Assembly: GCF_003416765.1 (NCBI RefSeq)
Contig: NZ_QSNG01000001.1
Coordinates: 1,824,742 to 1,888,741, forward strand
Length of the DNA: 64,000 bases
DNA from: Paratractidigestivibacter faecalis
GTDB lineage: Bacteria > Actinomycetota > Coriobacteriia > Coriobacteriales > Atopobiaceae
Direction: 5' to 3'
Positions within the stretch are counted from its first letter, which is position 1; each line of letters begins with the position of its first letter. The translations under genes were made by a program, and so were the position numbers. This document shows, piece after piece, positions 8,161 through 18,679 of this stretch. The notes beneath the pieces were generated by a model that was given only the letters and a program-made list of their open reading frames with translations, ran no database searches and was not told the DNA's origin.

Positions 8161-8997
8161 CTAGCCCAGCGCCACGCTCGTGGTGGCGCCCGTGGAGTCC
8201 GTCACCTTGAGCGCGCTACCGTCCAGCGTGGCGCTCTGGATGTCTCCGGAGCCACCGGCCGCGTTGCCGTCGGCACCCATTACGTAGGCCGGCACGGAGC
8301 CGTCCGCGATCATGTAGCTCACCACGTCCCAGCCGCCGTCGCGATTCTCAGGCACCACGAGGGAGCCGTTGTAGAGCACCAGGCCGGTGGGCGTACCCTC
8401 GAGGTTGAAGACCACGGCGCCGTCGCGCGTGACGGAGTACGTGCCGCCGTCCTGCGAGATGGAGAAGGACTGGCCTTGGAAGGTGACGCTCTCCCCCACC
8501 GAGACCTCGACCTGCTGCTGCTCGTTGGCAATCTGCTCGGCCTGCGTGGGCTCGGCGTCCGGGCGGGCCGCCTGCTGCCGGTCGGACTCCTGGCCGCCGG
8601 TCAGAAGGCCGGTGATGAGCCTGACCAGCAGGGCAACAACCAGCAGGACGCCAATGGCCAGCAGGACGACCTTGAGGATGTTCTTGCCCGTGCGCTCCGG
8701 GCCCTCGGCAGCGTGCGACGCGTGGCTGCCGCCGTCGCGGCGGGCGCCGTTGGCCACGGCGGTGAGCTGCGGCGAGGAGTGGCGCTTGGCAAAGCGCCTC
8801 TGCGCGTTTGCGCGGGCGGCGTCGGCCGCCTCGGAGGCGTTCTCCCTGGTGGTAATGCGAGCGCCCTGGCCGGCGTGGATGGTGGTCAGGCGCTGGCCGT
8901 CCGCCGCGCTGGGCGCGTGGCCGGCCGACGGGCGCCCGGCCGCGGAGTGCGCCGCGTGTGAGGGCGCGCCGTGCCTGCCAAACTGGTTGATTGCCAT
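8161..8997 (-). CDS. Single-pass membrane protein of unknown function
   Basis: 278 residues, not recognised. Residues 1-104 are hydrophilic, Ala/His/Arg-rich and probably cytoplasmic. One transmembrane helix spans about 107-131 (ILKVVLLAIGVLLVVALLV). A Gln/Glu-rich linker (about 136-165) leads to an extracytoplasmic domain of about 110 residues with beta-strand-like, Gly/Thr-rich sequence (VTFQGQSFSISQ, FNLEGTPTGLVLYNG). It is the last gene of the dnaX-ybaB-recR run, 37 bp after recR, with GAAGG near the ATG. It could be an envelope-anchored sensor or wall-associated protein. Confidence 0.75.
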   Translation of the reverse strand: MAINQFGRHGAPSHAAHSAAGRPSAGHAPSAADGQRLTTIHAGQGARITTRENASEAADAARANAQRRFAKRHSSPQLTAVANGARRDGGSHASHAAEGPERTGKNILKVVLLAIGVLLVVALLVRLITGLLTGGQESDRQQAARPDAEPTQAEQIANEQQQVEVSVGESVTFQGQSFSISQDGGTYSVTRDGAVVFNLEGTPTGLVLYNGSLVVPENRDGGWDVVSYMIADGSVPAYVMGADGNAAGGSGDIQSATLDGSALKVTDSTGATTSVALG

Positions 8998-9034
8998 GAT
9001 GGAACTTCCTTCTCTCTCGCCGGTCTTGGCCGGG

Positions 9035-9643
9035 CTAGACCTCGCGGCGGGCCTCGATGGCGCGGCCGAGGGTCACCTCGTCAGCGTACTCCAGGTCTCC
9101 GCCAACGGGTAGGCCACTGGCGAGCCTGGTCACGCGCACGCCGAGGGGCCGGATGACGCGCGAGAGGTACGTTGCGGTGGTCTCTCCCTCGACGTCGGGG
9201 TTGGTGGCCAGAATGACCTCCTTGACCTCGCCGTCCGCCAGGCGCTGGAGCAGCTCGCGGACGTGGAGCTGCTCGGGGCCGATCTTGTCCATGGGGCTGA
9301 TGACGCCGCCCAGCACGTGATAGAGGCCATGGTAGCTGCCCGTGCGCTCAATGGCCTGCACGTCGCGCGGCTCGGAGACCACGCAGATGGAGGCGCGGTC
9401 GCGCGAGGAGTCCGAGCAGACGTCGCACGTCTCGCGCGTGGCGTAGCTGAAGCAGACGGGGCAGAAGTGGACCTGCTGCTTGACCTCGAGGATGGCCTGC
9501 ACCAGGCGGCGGGCCTCCTCGGCATCGGCCTCAAGCAGGTAGTACGCAATGCGCTGGGCAGACTTGGGGCCAATGCCCGGCAGCCTGCCCAGCTCGTCCA
9601 GCAGCCGCTGGAGCGCACGCCCGTCGTTTGGGGAGGGGCTCAT
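9035..9643 (-). CDS. recR: Recombination mediator RecR
   Basis: 202 residues, normal length. Helix-hairpin-helix [17 protein letters not shown] at about 21-37, a C4 zinc finger (CPVC...CDVC, about 61-78), and a Toprim domain beginning [14 protein letters not shown] (about 86). It works with RecO/RecF at stalled forks and gaps. Start ATG at 9643 lies 1 bp after the ybaB stop, the conserved dnaX-ybaB-recR order. Confidence 0.98.
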   Translation of the reverse strand: MSPSPNDGRALQRLLDELGRLPGIGPKSAQRIAYYLLEADAEEARRLVQAILEVKQQVHFCPVCFSYATRETCDVCSDSSRDRASICVVSEPRDVQAIERTGSYHGLYHVLGGVISPMDKIGPEQLHVRELLQRLADGEVKEVILATNPDVEGETTATYLSRVIRPLGVRVTRLASGLPVGGDLEYADEVTLGRAIEARREV

Positions 9644-9644
9644 C

Positions 9645-9980
9645 CTAGAAGAGCCCCGGGATGTTGAGACCGCCGGTCACGGCGCTCATCTGCTGGCCAG
9701 CCATGGTCTCGGCGGAGTCCAGGGCGTCGTTGACGGCGGCCAGGATCATGTCCTGGAGCATCTCAACGTCGTCCGGGTCGATGGCGGACGGGTCGATGGT
9801 GAGGGACTTGATGCGCATGTCTCCCGCGGCGGTGACCTTGACGGCGCCGCCGCCCGCGGTGGAGCTGACCTCAGTCTCGGCAGCCTTCTGCTGGGCCGCG
9901 AGCAGCTGCTCCTGCATCTTTCGGGCCTGCTGCATCATCTGGTTGCGGTTCATGCCGCCCATGTTGAATCCCTTGGACAT
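9645..9980 (-). CDS. ybaB: YbaB/EbfC family nucleoid-associated protein
   Basis: 111 residues. Begins [20 protein letters not shown], an amphipathic Met/Gln-rich helix, then [19 protein letters not shown] and the [13 protein letters not shown] helix typical of the family. Homologues are DNA-binding dimers encoded between dnaX and recR. The frame is open further upstream, but the ATG at 9980 has AAAGGAAC 6 nt before it and gives the family's usual N-terminus. Confidence 0.96.
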   Translation of the reverse strand: MSKGFNMGGMNRNQMMQQARKMQEQLLAAQQKAAETEVSSTAGGGAVKVTAAGDMRIKSLTIDPSAIDPDDVEMLQDMILAAVNDALDSAETMAGQQMSAVTGGLNIPGLF

Positions 9981-10032
9981 GGCGTGGTTCCTTTCGTCTT
10001 TTTGACCGGCCGCGTGGCTGGCCGGCTGGTTG

Positions 10033-12438
<2,406 letters not shown>

Positions 12439-12630
12439 GCGGCCTCCAGGCGGTCTGTCTGCTGGAGAACCAGTATACCCGCGGGCGCGCGGCAGGCGGG
12501 AACGTCCACGCAGGCCGCACGAGGCCGGCGGGTGGCAGCGCAAAGGCGCGCGGGGGAACGTAAATCAATGGCAATTCGCTTTCGTGCGGACTCGCGGAGT
12601 GCGCGGGACGTCGTCAAGGCCCCAAACTTA

Positions 12631-12883
12631 GTGCAGAACGCAGCTTCGTGTGAGTAGTTTGGGCAAGGCCGGTGCAGAAGTGGGCTTCGTGCGAGCGCCT
12701 TTCCGGGGAGCGGTGACGCCCGTCGCGAAAGTTATGCATCCCAACCAACGCCCACCTGCGGTTTCCCGCCCGAAATATTCATTGCTTTCTTGATATAGCT
12801 TCCAAGGAGCGAAAAAGGCCTCGCACGAAGCGGACTTCCGCACCGGCAGAGCAAAATCACTCACACGAAGGTGACTTCTGCAC
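12631..12883. repeat. Nested inverted-repeat element, copy A
   Basis: About 253 bp in the dnaX/GH3 gap. Two forward units (12631-12655, 12672-12695; GTGCAGAA..., ...CTTCGTGYGAG) face two inverted units (12820-12843, 12859-12883). Between them lies a non-repeated core with an AT-rich patch, AATATTCATTGC (12774-12785), then TTGATAT. The rest of the 12439-12968 gap holds only the terminator at 12903-12932. Three related copies lie at 18.3, 32.1 and 45.0 kb. Confidence 0.85.
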
Positions 12884-12902
12884 CGGCCAGGCCGCAAGAA
12901 AC

Positions 12903-12932
12903 GGGCCGGGGCCCCATCCGGAGCCCCGGCCC
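12903..12932 (-). terminator. Hairpin after GH3 gene 1
   Basis: Stem GGGCCGGGG/CCCCGGCCC around the loop CCCATCCGGAG, 36 bp after the GH3-1 stop. The equivalent hairpin after GH3-2 has almost the same loop, which supports duplication of the whole cassette. Confidence 0.65.
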
Positions 12933-12968
12933 ACCGGCAAGAGTCGCCGTCGTTCGAGGTCGAACGTC

Positions 12969-15900
12969 CTACTCCCGCTCCACCCTCTCGGCACGACGCT
13001 TGACGTGGTTGCGCCAACCGGTGAAGCCGATGAGGCCCAGGCCCACAAGGCTCACGCCCGTGCCGATCCAGCGAACGTAGTCGAGCTTCTGCGGGCCGTC
13101 CACCCACACGCTGCCGTGCATGGCACCGTTCATCACGTGGCTGTTTGCCGTGGTGTAGAGCAGCTTGTGTACCGCCTCGCGGGCGTAGTGGTACTCGGCG
13201 GGGTCGTTCTGGTCAAAGCTCCACTTGGCCAGGCTCTCCGCCTGCGCGAGCTTGGAGACGCCGCCGGCCTCGATCATCTGGCTCGCGTCCATGTAGGATC
13301 CGGCGCTGGAGGCAGAGTCGGTCACAATCCAGCCGCGGAAGCCCCACTCGTTGGCGAGCACGCCCGTGAGCAGCGCGTAGTTGCCGCCCGTCCACGTGGC
13401 GCCGATGCGGTTGAAGGCGCTCATCACGGCGGTGCACGCGGGGACCTCGCGCGTGGCGGTCTTGTAGGTGTCGCCGTCCTTCTGCAGGTAGCTCATCTCA
13501 ACGTCGTCGACCTTGGTGCACATCTCAAACGGCGTGAGGTAGACCTCGCGGATGGCCTGCTCGTTTGCCCAGGTAGCCATGGACTTCTGACCAGCTGTAT
13601 CGCCGCGGTGGTTCTCCTGGTCATTGAGGGCGAAGTGTTTGATGGTGGCGTAGAGGCCCTTGCTCGCCGCGCCGCGCACCTCAAGCGAGCCCACGACGCC
13701 AGAGAGGAAGCCATCCTCGGAGTAGTACTCGCCGTTGCGGCCGGTAAACGGCGTGCGGTGGATGTTCATCGAGGGGGCATACCAGCCGGCGGCGCCGCCA
13801 AGAATCGCCTCGTTGCCGACCATCTCGCCATAGCGCGAGTAGATGTCCTGGTTGTAGGTCATGGCAACGGTAACCGGCGTGCAGTACATCACGGAATCGC
13901 CCGAGACCATGCTGCCCGCGCCGCCGTAGATGAGGCCCGCGGCGGTGTCGGCGTCCACGTTGAACGGCTTCTGGACGCTCTTGAGGCCAGCGGTGCCGTA
14001 GCCGCCCACGCCAACGCTCAGGAAGTAGTCCTCGGGCGTGAGCTCGTCAAGAAGGTCGCTCCACTTGGGGTCGTCGTAGTCCAGGCCGCGCATGTCGATG
14101 AGCTCCAGGCCGTTCTTGGCGCCATAGACGGGCTTGTCGGTGATGCTCGCGCGGTCCACGGGGCTGCCGGACTCGGTGGAGTCAAGCTTGGCGAGAAGAT
14201 CTGCGCTTGCCGTCTTGGTGTAGAGGAGCGCGGCGGGGTTGCCGTCGGCGTCAACGCCGTTGATCTCGTTGCCCCAAGTAGAGATCTGGCCGGCCATGGG
14301 CGTACCGTCGTGCGTGGGGAAGGTGCCCTCCCAGTCAGCACGGGTGAGGTAGGTCGCGTCGCCTGCGGCGGCGTCGAACTGGTTGGTGATGGCGACACCG
14401 GTCTTGGAGTCCATGGCGTAGGTGGTCACGTCGACGTCGGCGTTATCCGGGACGTAGGTCGCGACCAGCGCGGCATTGCCGCCGGCCTCGGCGCCCGCAG
14501 CGACGCCGCGAGCGGCCAGAATGTTGTTCTCGGCGGCGTGTGCGTTGGCGCCTGCGGCGATGTAGTAGGTGCCCGCGTCAAGGATGTAGGTCTTGGCACC
14601 GTTGGTGTCATAGGACTTGAGCTGCTCGCGGTCGAACTCGATGGTGAGGGTCTGGCTCTCGCCGGGCTCCAGGAGCTTGGTCTTGCCAAAGCCCACGAGC
14701 TCGACGGCGGCCTTCTCAACGCCGTTGGCGCGGTCGTAGTCGGTGTAGGGACTCTGGGCGTAGAGCTCCACGACGTCCTTGCCCGCACGGTCGCCGGTGT
14801 TCTTGACGGTCACCGTGGCGGTGCACTTCTCGCCGTTCCATGAGGTGGCAAAGTCGCTCCACTCAAAGGTGGTGTAGGAGAGGCCAAAGCCAAAGGGGTG
14901 CGTGACCTCGGCATCGTAGTCAAAGTCGCCAGCATTGCCCTGGCCGAGGACGGCGTCCTCGTAGCGGGTCTCGTAGTACTTGTAGCCGACGTAGATGCCC
15001 TCCTCGTAGGTGGCGTAGTTGTAGCCGGTGAGGTTGCCGGACTCGTCCACATACTCGTAGTCACCGTAGTTCTGTGCGGCAGGAGAGCCCAGCGGGTTGC
15101 CCGAGAAAGTGTCCGCCGTGCGACCGGACGGGTTGACGTCGCCCGCCAGGATGCCGGCGAAGGAGTCCATGCCGTAGGTGCCCAGCGACGGCACGAAGAG
15201 CACGGACTTGATGTTGGGCATGTTGCGCAGGAAGTCCAGGTCAAGCGCGGAGGCGGTGTTCACCACGAGCACCGTGTTGTCATAGTTGTCGTTGAGGTAC
15301 TGCAAGATCTCCAGCTCGGTAGTGTCGGGCTCGAGGTAGGTCTTGGCCTGGTCGACGGGATTGCTCGCGTGGTTGTACATGGAGCGCGGCATGTCTCGGC
15401 CCTCGCCGGCCACGCGGCGAAGGACAAAGATGGGCGTGGTGCCCTGGGCGCCATCCAGCATACCGTTGTCGCCCAGGACGGAGAGCGGGCACTCGTTGAT
15501 GGAGAAGTCTTCAGAGACGCCGAAGCTCTGGGAGCCGGAGCCCAGCTTGTAGTCCTTGCCGGCCCCCGTGGTATAGAAGTCAAGAAGCTCCTGGTTGACG
15601 TCCAGCCCATGGGCCTTGAGGGCGTCGGCGAGCTTGCTCAAGTCATCGCCACCCGAGCTCATAACCTGGCTCAGCATGCTTTGCGAGGACGCGAGGCTCT
15701 TGACGGACTCGCCAAAGAAGCTGAGCTTGGTGCCCTGAGCGAGCGGCAGGCTCTGGTCGTCGTTCTGGAGCATCGTGATGCCCTCGGCCGCAATTTGCTG
15801 GTCCAGCTCCTTCTGGGCGTCCTTGATGGTGTCCTTGGTGTAGTCGGCCTTGTTGTACTGCAGGTCAAGACCGTCGTCTGCGGCCTTGGAGTTGTCCCAA

Positions 15901-16073
15901 TGCTGCTCGTAGCCGAGGATGTTATTGGCCATGCGGCCTACGGAGCTCATCGTACCCGGCAGCACGACGTTCATGACCACAAGCACGGCCACCAGCGCCA
16001 CGGCCACCACAATCTTGACGGCACTCTTTATCACCCGCCCCACCTTGCGAGCGGTACTTATCTGCTTTGCCAC
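12969..16073 (-). CDS. Membrane-anchored, circularly permuted GH3 glycoside hydrolase, copy 1
   Basis: 1034 residues. One TM helix at about 14-40 (IVVAVALVAVLVVMNVVLPG) and another near the C-terminus (about 990-1015) before a basic tail. Domain order is reversed from most GH3 enzymes: alpha/beta sandwich (about 80-400), fibronectin-III-like domain (LVGFGKTKLLEPGES...), then the TIM-like barrel with KHFALNDQENHR and the nucleophile Asp in GWIVTDSA (about 919). Activity would be a beta-glucosidase or beta-N-acetylglucosaminidase-type hydrolysis outside the membrane; the substrate is unknown. A GTG start at 16073 is chosen for its GGAAGGAGGGCTA ribosome site. It is divergent from RR-1/HK-1, which probably control it. 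Confidence 0.9.
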   Translation of the reverse strand: MAKQISTARKVGRVIKSAVKIVVAVALVAVLVVMNVVLPGTMSSVGRMANNILGYEQHWDNSKAADDGLDLQYNKADYTKDTIKDAQKELDQQIAAEGITMLQNDDQSLPLAQGTKLSFFGESVKSLASSQSMLSQVMSSGGDDLSKLADALKAHGLDVNQELLDFYTTGAGKDYKLGSGSQSFGVSEDFSINECPLSVLGDNGMLDGAQGTTPIFVLRRVAGEGRDMPRSMYNHASNPVDQAKTYLEPDTTELEILQYLNDNYDNTVLVVNTASALDLDFLRNMPNIKSVLFVPSLGTYGMDSFAGILAGDVNPSGRTADTFSGNPLGSPAAQNYGDYEYVDESGNLTGYNYATYEEGIYVGYKYYETRYEDAVLGQGNAGDFDYDAEVTHPFGFGLSYTTFEWSDFATSWNGEKCTATVTVKNTGDRAGKDVVELYAQSPYTDYDRANGVEKAAVELVGFGKTKLLEPGESQTLTIEFDREQLKSYDTNGAKTYILDAGTYYIAAGANAHAAENNILAARGVAAGAEAGGNAALVATYVPDNADVDVTTYAMDSKTGVAITNQFDAAAGDATYLTRADWEGTFPTHDGTPMAGQISTWGNEINGVDADGNPAALLYTKTASADLLAKLDSTESGSPVDRASITDKPVYGAKNGLELIDMRGLDYDDPKWSDLLDELTPEDYFLSVGVGGYGTAGLKSVQKPFNVDADTAAGLIYGGAGSMVSGDSVMYCTPVTVAMTYNQDIYSRYGEMVGNEAILGGAAGWYAPSMNIHRTPFTGRNGEYYSEDGFLSGVVGSLEVRGAASKGLYATIKHFALNDQENHRGDTAGQKSMATWANEQAIREVYLTPFEMCTKVDDVEMSYLQKDGDTYKTATREVPACTAVMSAFNRIGATWTGGNYALLTGVLANEWGFRGWIVTDSASSAGSYMDASQMIEAGGVSKLAQAESLAKWSFDQNDPAEYHYAREAVHKLLYTTANSHVMNGAMHGSVWVDGPQKLDYVRWIGTGVSLVGLGLIGFTGWRNHVKRRAERVERE

Positions 16074-16137
16074 TAGCCCTCCTTCCTTCACGGGCTTCTC
16101 GCCCAACTTATCGCTACGCTCAGGCTACGTTCAGGTG

Positions 16138-16189
16138 ACAGCCGACGGGTGGCGGTGACAGAATCGGTAGCGGAGTCGGACAGAATCGG
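16138..16189. promoter_or_regulatory. Direct repeats between GH3-1 and response regulator 1
   Basis: ACAGAATCGG occurs at 16158-16167 and 16180-16189, 22 bp apart. A weaker ACAGCCGAC starts at 16138. Direct repeats about two helical turns apart are the usual arrangement of LytTR binding sites, though these do not closely match the AgrA/ComE consensus. The last repeat overlaps the RR-1 ribosome site (GGGGAG). Regulatory role inferred. Confidence 0.4.
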
Positions 16190-16195
16190 GGAGCC

Positions 16196-16906
16196 ATGTT
16201 CAAGGTCTTGATAGTCGAGGACACGCCCGCCGAGGCAGACGTTCTTCGGGGCTTTCTTGCGCGCTATGCAGCCGAGAAGCGCCTGGAGCTTAACGTGGAG
16301 ACCCTCGGCAGCGCGTTGGAGTTCATCGAGGCCAGGCGCGCGGCCGACCTCGTGCTCATGGACATCGACATGCCCGGCATCAACGGCATGGAGGCAGCGC
16401 AAATCATGCGCGGTTACGACGCCCAGACGCCGCTCATCTTTGTGACCAACCTGGCCCAGTACGCGGTGCGTGGCTACTCCGTGGACGCGCTGGACTTTGT
16501 GGTCAAGCCCGTGGAGTACCACGACTTTGCGATGCGCCTGGACCGCGCGGTGCGCATCATGACCAGAAACGCGCGCAGCACGATCGCCCTGCCTACGGAG
16601 GACGGAGTTGCCGTTGTTGCCCACTCCGACCTGCTGTTTGTTGACATGCTCAAGCATGACGTCTGTTACCACCTGGCCGATGGGCGCGTACTCAGGGAGC
16701 GCGGCACCATGCGCGCCACGGCGCAGAGGCTCGGCGAGGACGAGTTCGTGAAGGTGTCCAGCGGGTGCCTGGTCAACATGGGATGCGTCACGAGGATCGG
16801 CGCGGAATCCGTGACCGTGGCGGATGGGACGGAGCTCTTCTTCAGCAGGTCCCAGAAGAAGGCAGCGCTTGAGCGGCTGGCCAACTTCGTCGGCAGGAGC
16901 ATCTGA
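16196..16906 (+). CDS. LytTR-family response regulator, copy 1
   Basis: 236 residues. REC domain 1-120 with acidic pair VED, phosphoacceptor Asp56 in LMDIDMPGINGMEAA, Thr in FVTNLAQYAVRGY and Lys in VKPVEYHDF. LytTR DNA-binding domain from about 130 (FVDMLKHDVCYHLADG, FVKVSSGCLVNMGCVTRI). AgrA-like. Starts 122 bp from the divergent GH3-1 start. Its stop overlaps the ATG of HK-1 by one base, so the pair is translationally coupled. Confidence 0.93.
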   Translation: MFKVLIVEDTPAEADVLRGFLARYAAEKRLELNVETLGSALEFIEARRAADLVLMDIDMPGINGMEAAQIMRGYDAQTPLIFVTNLAQYAVRGYSVDALDFVVKPVEYHDFAMRLDRAVRIMTRNARSTIALPTEDGVAVVAHSDLLFVDMLKHDVCYHLADGRVLRERGTMRATAQRLGEDEFVKVSSGCLVNMGCVTRIGAESVTVADGTELFFSRSQKKAALERLANFVGRSI

Positions 16907-18270
16907 TGCCGGAGCTGGGAGCCGATGGGCTGGTAGCCCTGGTGTACGCGCTCTCCGCCGTGGTGACGCTGGGCAGCGTTGGCGGCGGCATCCTCATGTT
17001 CACGTGCCGGTTAGCGCGACGGGAGCGCTTTGGGGCGCGGATTGCCGCACTGGCCGCTGCGGTGGGGCTTCTCGCCGTGGCCGGAGCGGGGCTAGCGCCA
17101 GCCTTCACGGACGCGGATGGGGCCTCCTACCTGCTGCAGCTTGGGCTCTTCTCGGCGATGCTTGCGCTTTTGGTGGGCGTCGTAGCGTGGCTGTACAAGG
17201 CCACGCCGTGGACGGCGCTGTTCTGTTGCACGGCAGGATACGCGCTGCAGAACTTTGCGTCCGGACTGACGGAACTTTGCTGGCTGCTGGCGGGGGTGCC
17301 CGAGGCAGCCGACGGCTCGCTGGGGGCGCACCTGACGAGGTTTGCCATCAACGTTACCTGTATCCTTGCCGTCTACGTGCCGTTTTACCTGGCGTTTGTG
17401 CGCAAGCTCGGGCGAGAGGCACTGGAGCAGATAGAGAACCCGGCGCTGTTGGCCATCATGGCGGCAGTCATGCTCGGCGTCATTGGGTTTGACCTGCTCA
17501 TCAAGTGCATTGGGGACTTTGGCTGGATCGAGGACTGGTGCATGGTGCCGCTGCGCGTGTCCCATGGGCTCATGTGCATCCTGACCTTTGCGCTTGAGTA
17601 CGAGCTGCTGGTCAACAGGCGCCTGCAGATCGAACGGGAGGCCGAAGCGCGCGTGCATGCGGAGCGCGAGCGGCAGTATGAGCTCAGCCGCGCCAACATA
17701 GAGGCCATCAACGTCAAGTGCCACGACATCAAACACCAAATCAGAGCGCTGGCTGGCGGCGCCGTTGCGGACCCGCGGGCGCTGGCGGACCTCGCGCATG
17801 AGGTGGAGTTCTACGACTCTGCCGTGCGCACCGGCAACGAGGCTCTGGACACCATTCTCACGGAGAAGCGCCTGACCTGCACAAACGAGGGAATCACCCT
17901 GAGCTGCGTGGCGGATGGTGCCGCACTTGGCTTCATGCGAGACGCAGACATCTACTCCTTCTTTGGAAACGCCCTGGACAATGCCATCGAGGCCACGCGC
18001 GGGCTGGACGACATCGCAATGCGCAGCGTCAGCCTGGTGGTGAGGCAGGTTGCCGGTGTGGCCTCCATCCACGTGGAGAACCGTTATGCGCACGAGCCCG
18101 TGGTCAACGGGGAGGGAACGCTCCTTACCAGCAAAGACGACATCGCCAACCACGGCTTTGGGCTGCGGTCCATGCGGCTCACGGTGGAGGGGTACGGAGG
18201 CACGCTGGCCACTCTCGTGGACCGCGAGGGACGCACGTTCCACGTCAACGCAATGATTCCGTTGCCGTAA
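16906..18270 (+). CDS. GHKL-domain sensor histidine kinase, copy 1
   Basis: 454 residues. Six or so TM helices in residues 8-230 form the sensor, with no obvious extracellular domain. A coiled-coil-like linker (about 235-265) leads to the phosphoacceptor His273 in NVKCHDIKHQIR, N box FFGNALDNAIEA and G box HGFGLRSM. The layout is like AgrC/quorum-sensor kinases (HATPase_c_5), but no peptide pheromone gene was found nearby. The signal could be a sugar, wall fragment or peptide. Confidence 0.92.
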   Translation: MPELGADGLVALVYALSAVVTLGSVGGGILMFTCRLARRERFGARIAALAAAVGLLAVAGAGLAPAFTDADGASYLLQLGLFSAMLALLVGVVAWLYKATPWTALFCCTAGYALQNFASGLTELCWLLAGVPEAADGSLGAHLTRFAINVTCILAVYVPFYLAFVRKLGREALEQIENPALLAIMAAVMLGVIGFDLLIKCIGDFGWIEDWCMVPLRVSHGLMCILTFALEYELLVNRRLQIEREAEARVHAERERQYELSRANIEAINVKCHDIKHQIRALAGGAVADPRALADLAHEVEFYDSAVRTGNEALDTILTEKRLTCTNEGITLSCVADGAALGFMRDADIYSFFGNALDNAIEATRGLDDIAMRSVSLVVRQVAGVASIHVENRYAHEPVVNGEGTLLTSKDDIANHGFGLRSMRLTVEGYGGTLATLVDREGRTFHVNAMIPLP

Positions 18271-18336
18271 GGAGCTTGGGAACCTAACGTGCAGGCGGCT
18301 ATTAGGGCTCGACTGGCAACTCGAAGCCCGAACCCT

Positions 18337-18588
18337 GTGCAGAACGCGCCTTCGTGTGAGTGATTTTCTGCGGCTTGTGCAGAAGTGGCCTTGGTGTGAG
18401 TGCCTTTCGGAGGCTTTGGCAGCAAGCCGTGGGAGTTTATGCAGCCGCCCGCATTGCGAGCTGCGGTTTCCCACGAAGATATACATTGCGTTATTGATAT
18501 TTGCCCCCAAGGCCCGAAAAGGGACTCGCACCAAGCGCACTTCTGCACAGCCAAAGTCAAGACACTCGCACGAAGGGGAGTTCTGCAC
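18337..18588. repeat. Nested inverted-repeat element, copy B
   Basis: 252 bp. Forward units 18337-18361 and 18377-18401 (GTGCAGAA..., ...CTTCGTGTGAGT) and inverted units 18524-18548 and 18564-18588. The core has GATATACATTGC and TTGATATTTG. It sits between HK-1 and the GH3-2 terminator, the same place in the cassette as copy A. Apart from this and the terminator, the gap 18271-18679 holds nothing recognisable. Confidence 0.87.
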
Positions 18589-18605
18589 AGCGGGCGCCGC
18601 AAAAA

Positions 18606-18635
18606 GGGCTGGGACCCCATCTGGAGTCCCAGCCC
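18606..18635 (-). terminator. Terminator of GH3 gene 2
   Basis: Stem GGGCTGGGA/TCCCAGCCC with loop CCCCATCTGGAG, followed on the minus strand by TTTTT. 44 bp after the GH3-2 stop. Confidence 0.8.
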
Positions 18636-18679
18636 ATCGTGCCGCAGAGCGTCACATCGGTCAACAAGCGGCCAAAACC

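Noticed and set aside
12631-12883. Nested repeats considered as a CRISPR array
   Set aside because: Only four units per site, two in each orientation, with self-complementary spacers. CRISPR arrays are direct repeats with unrelated spacers, and no cas gene is present.
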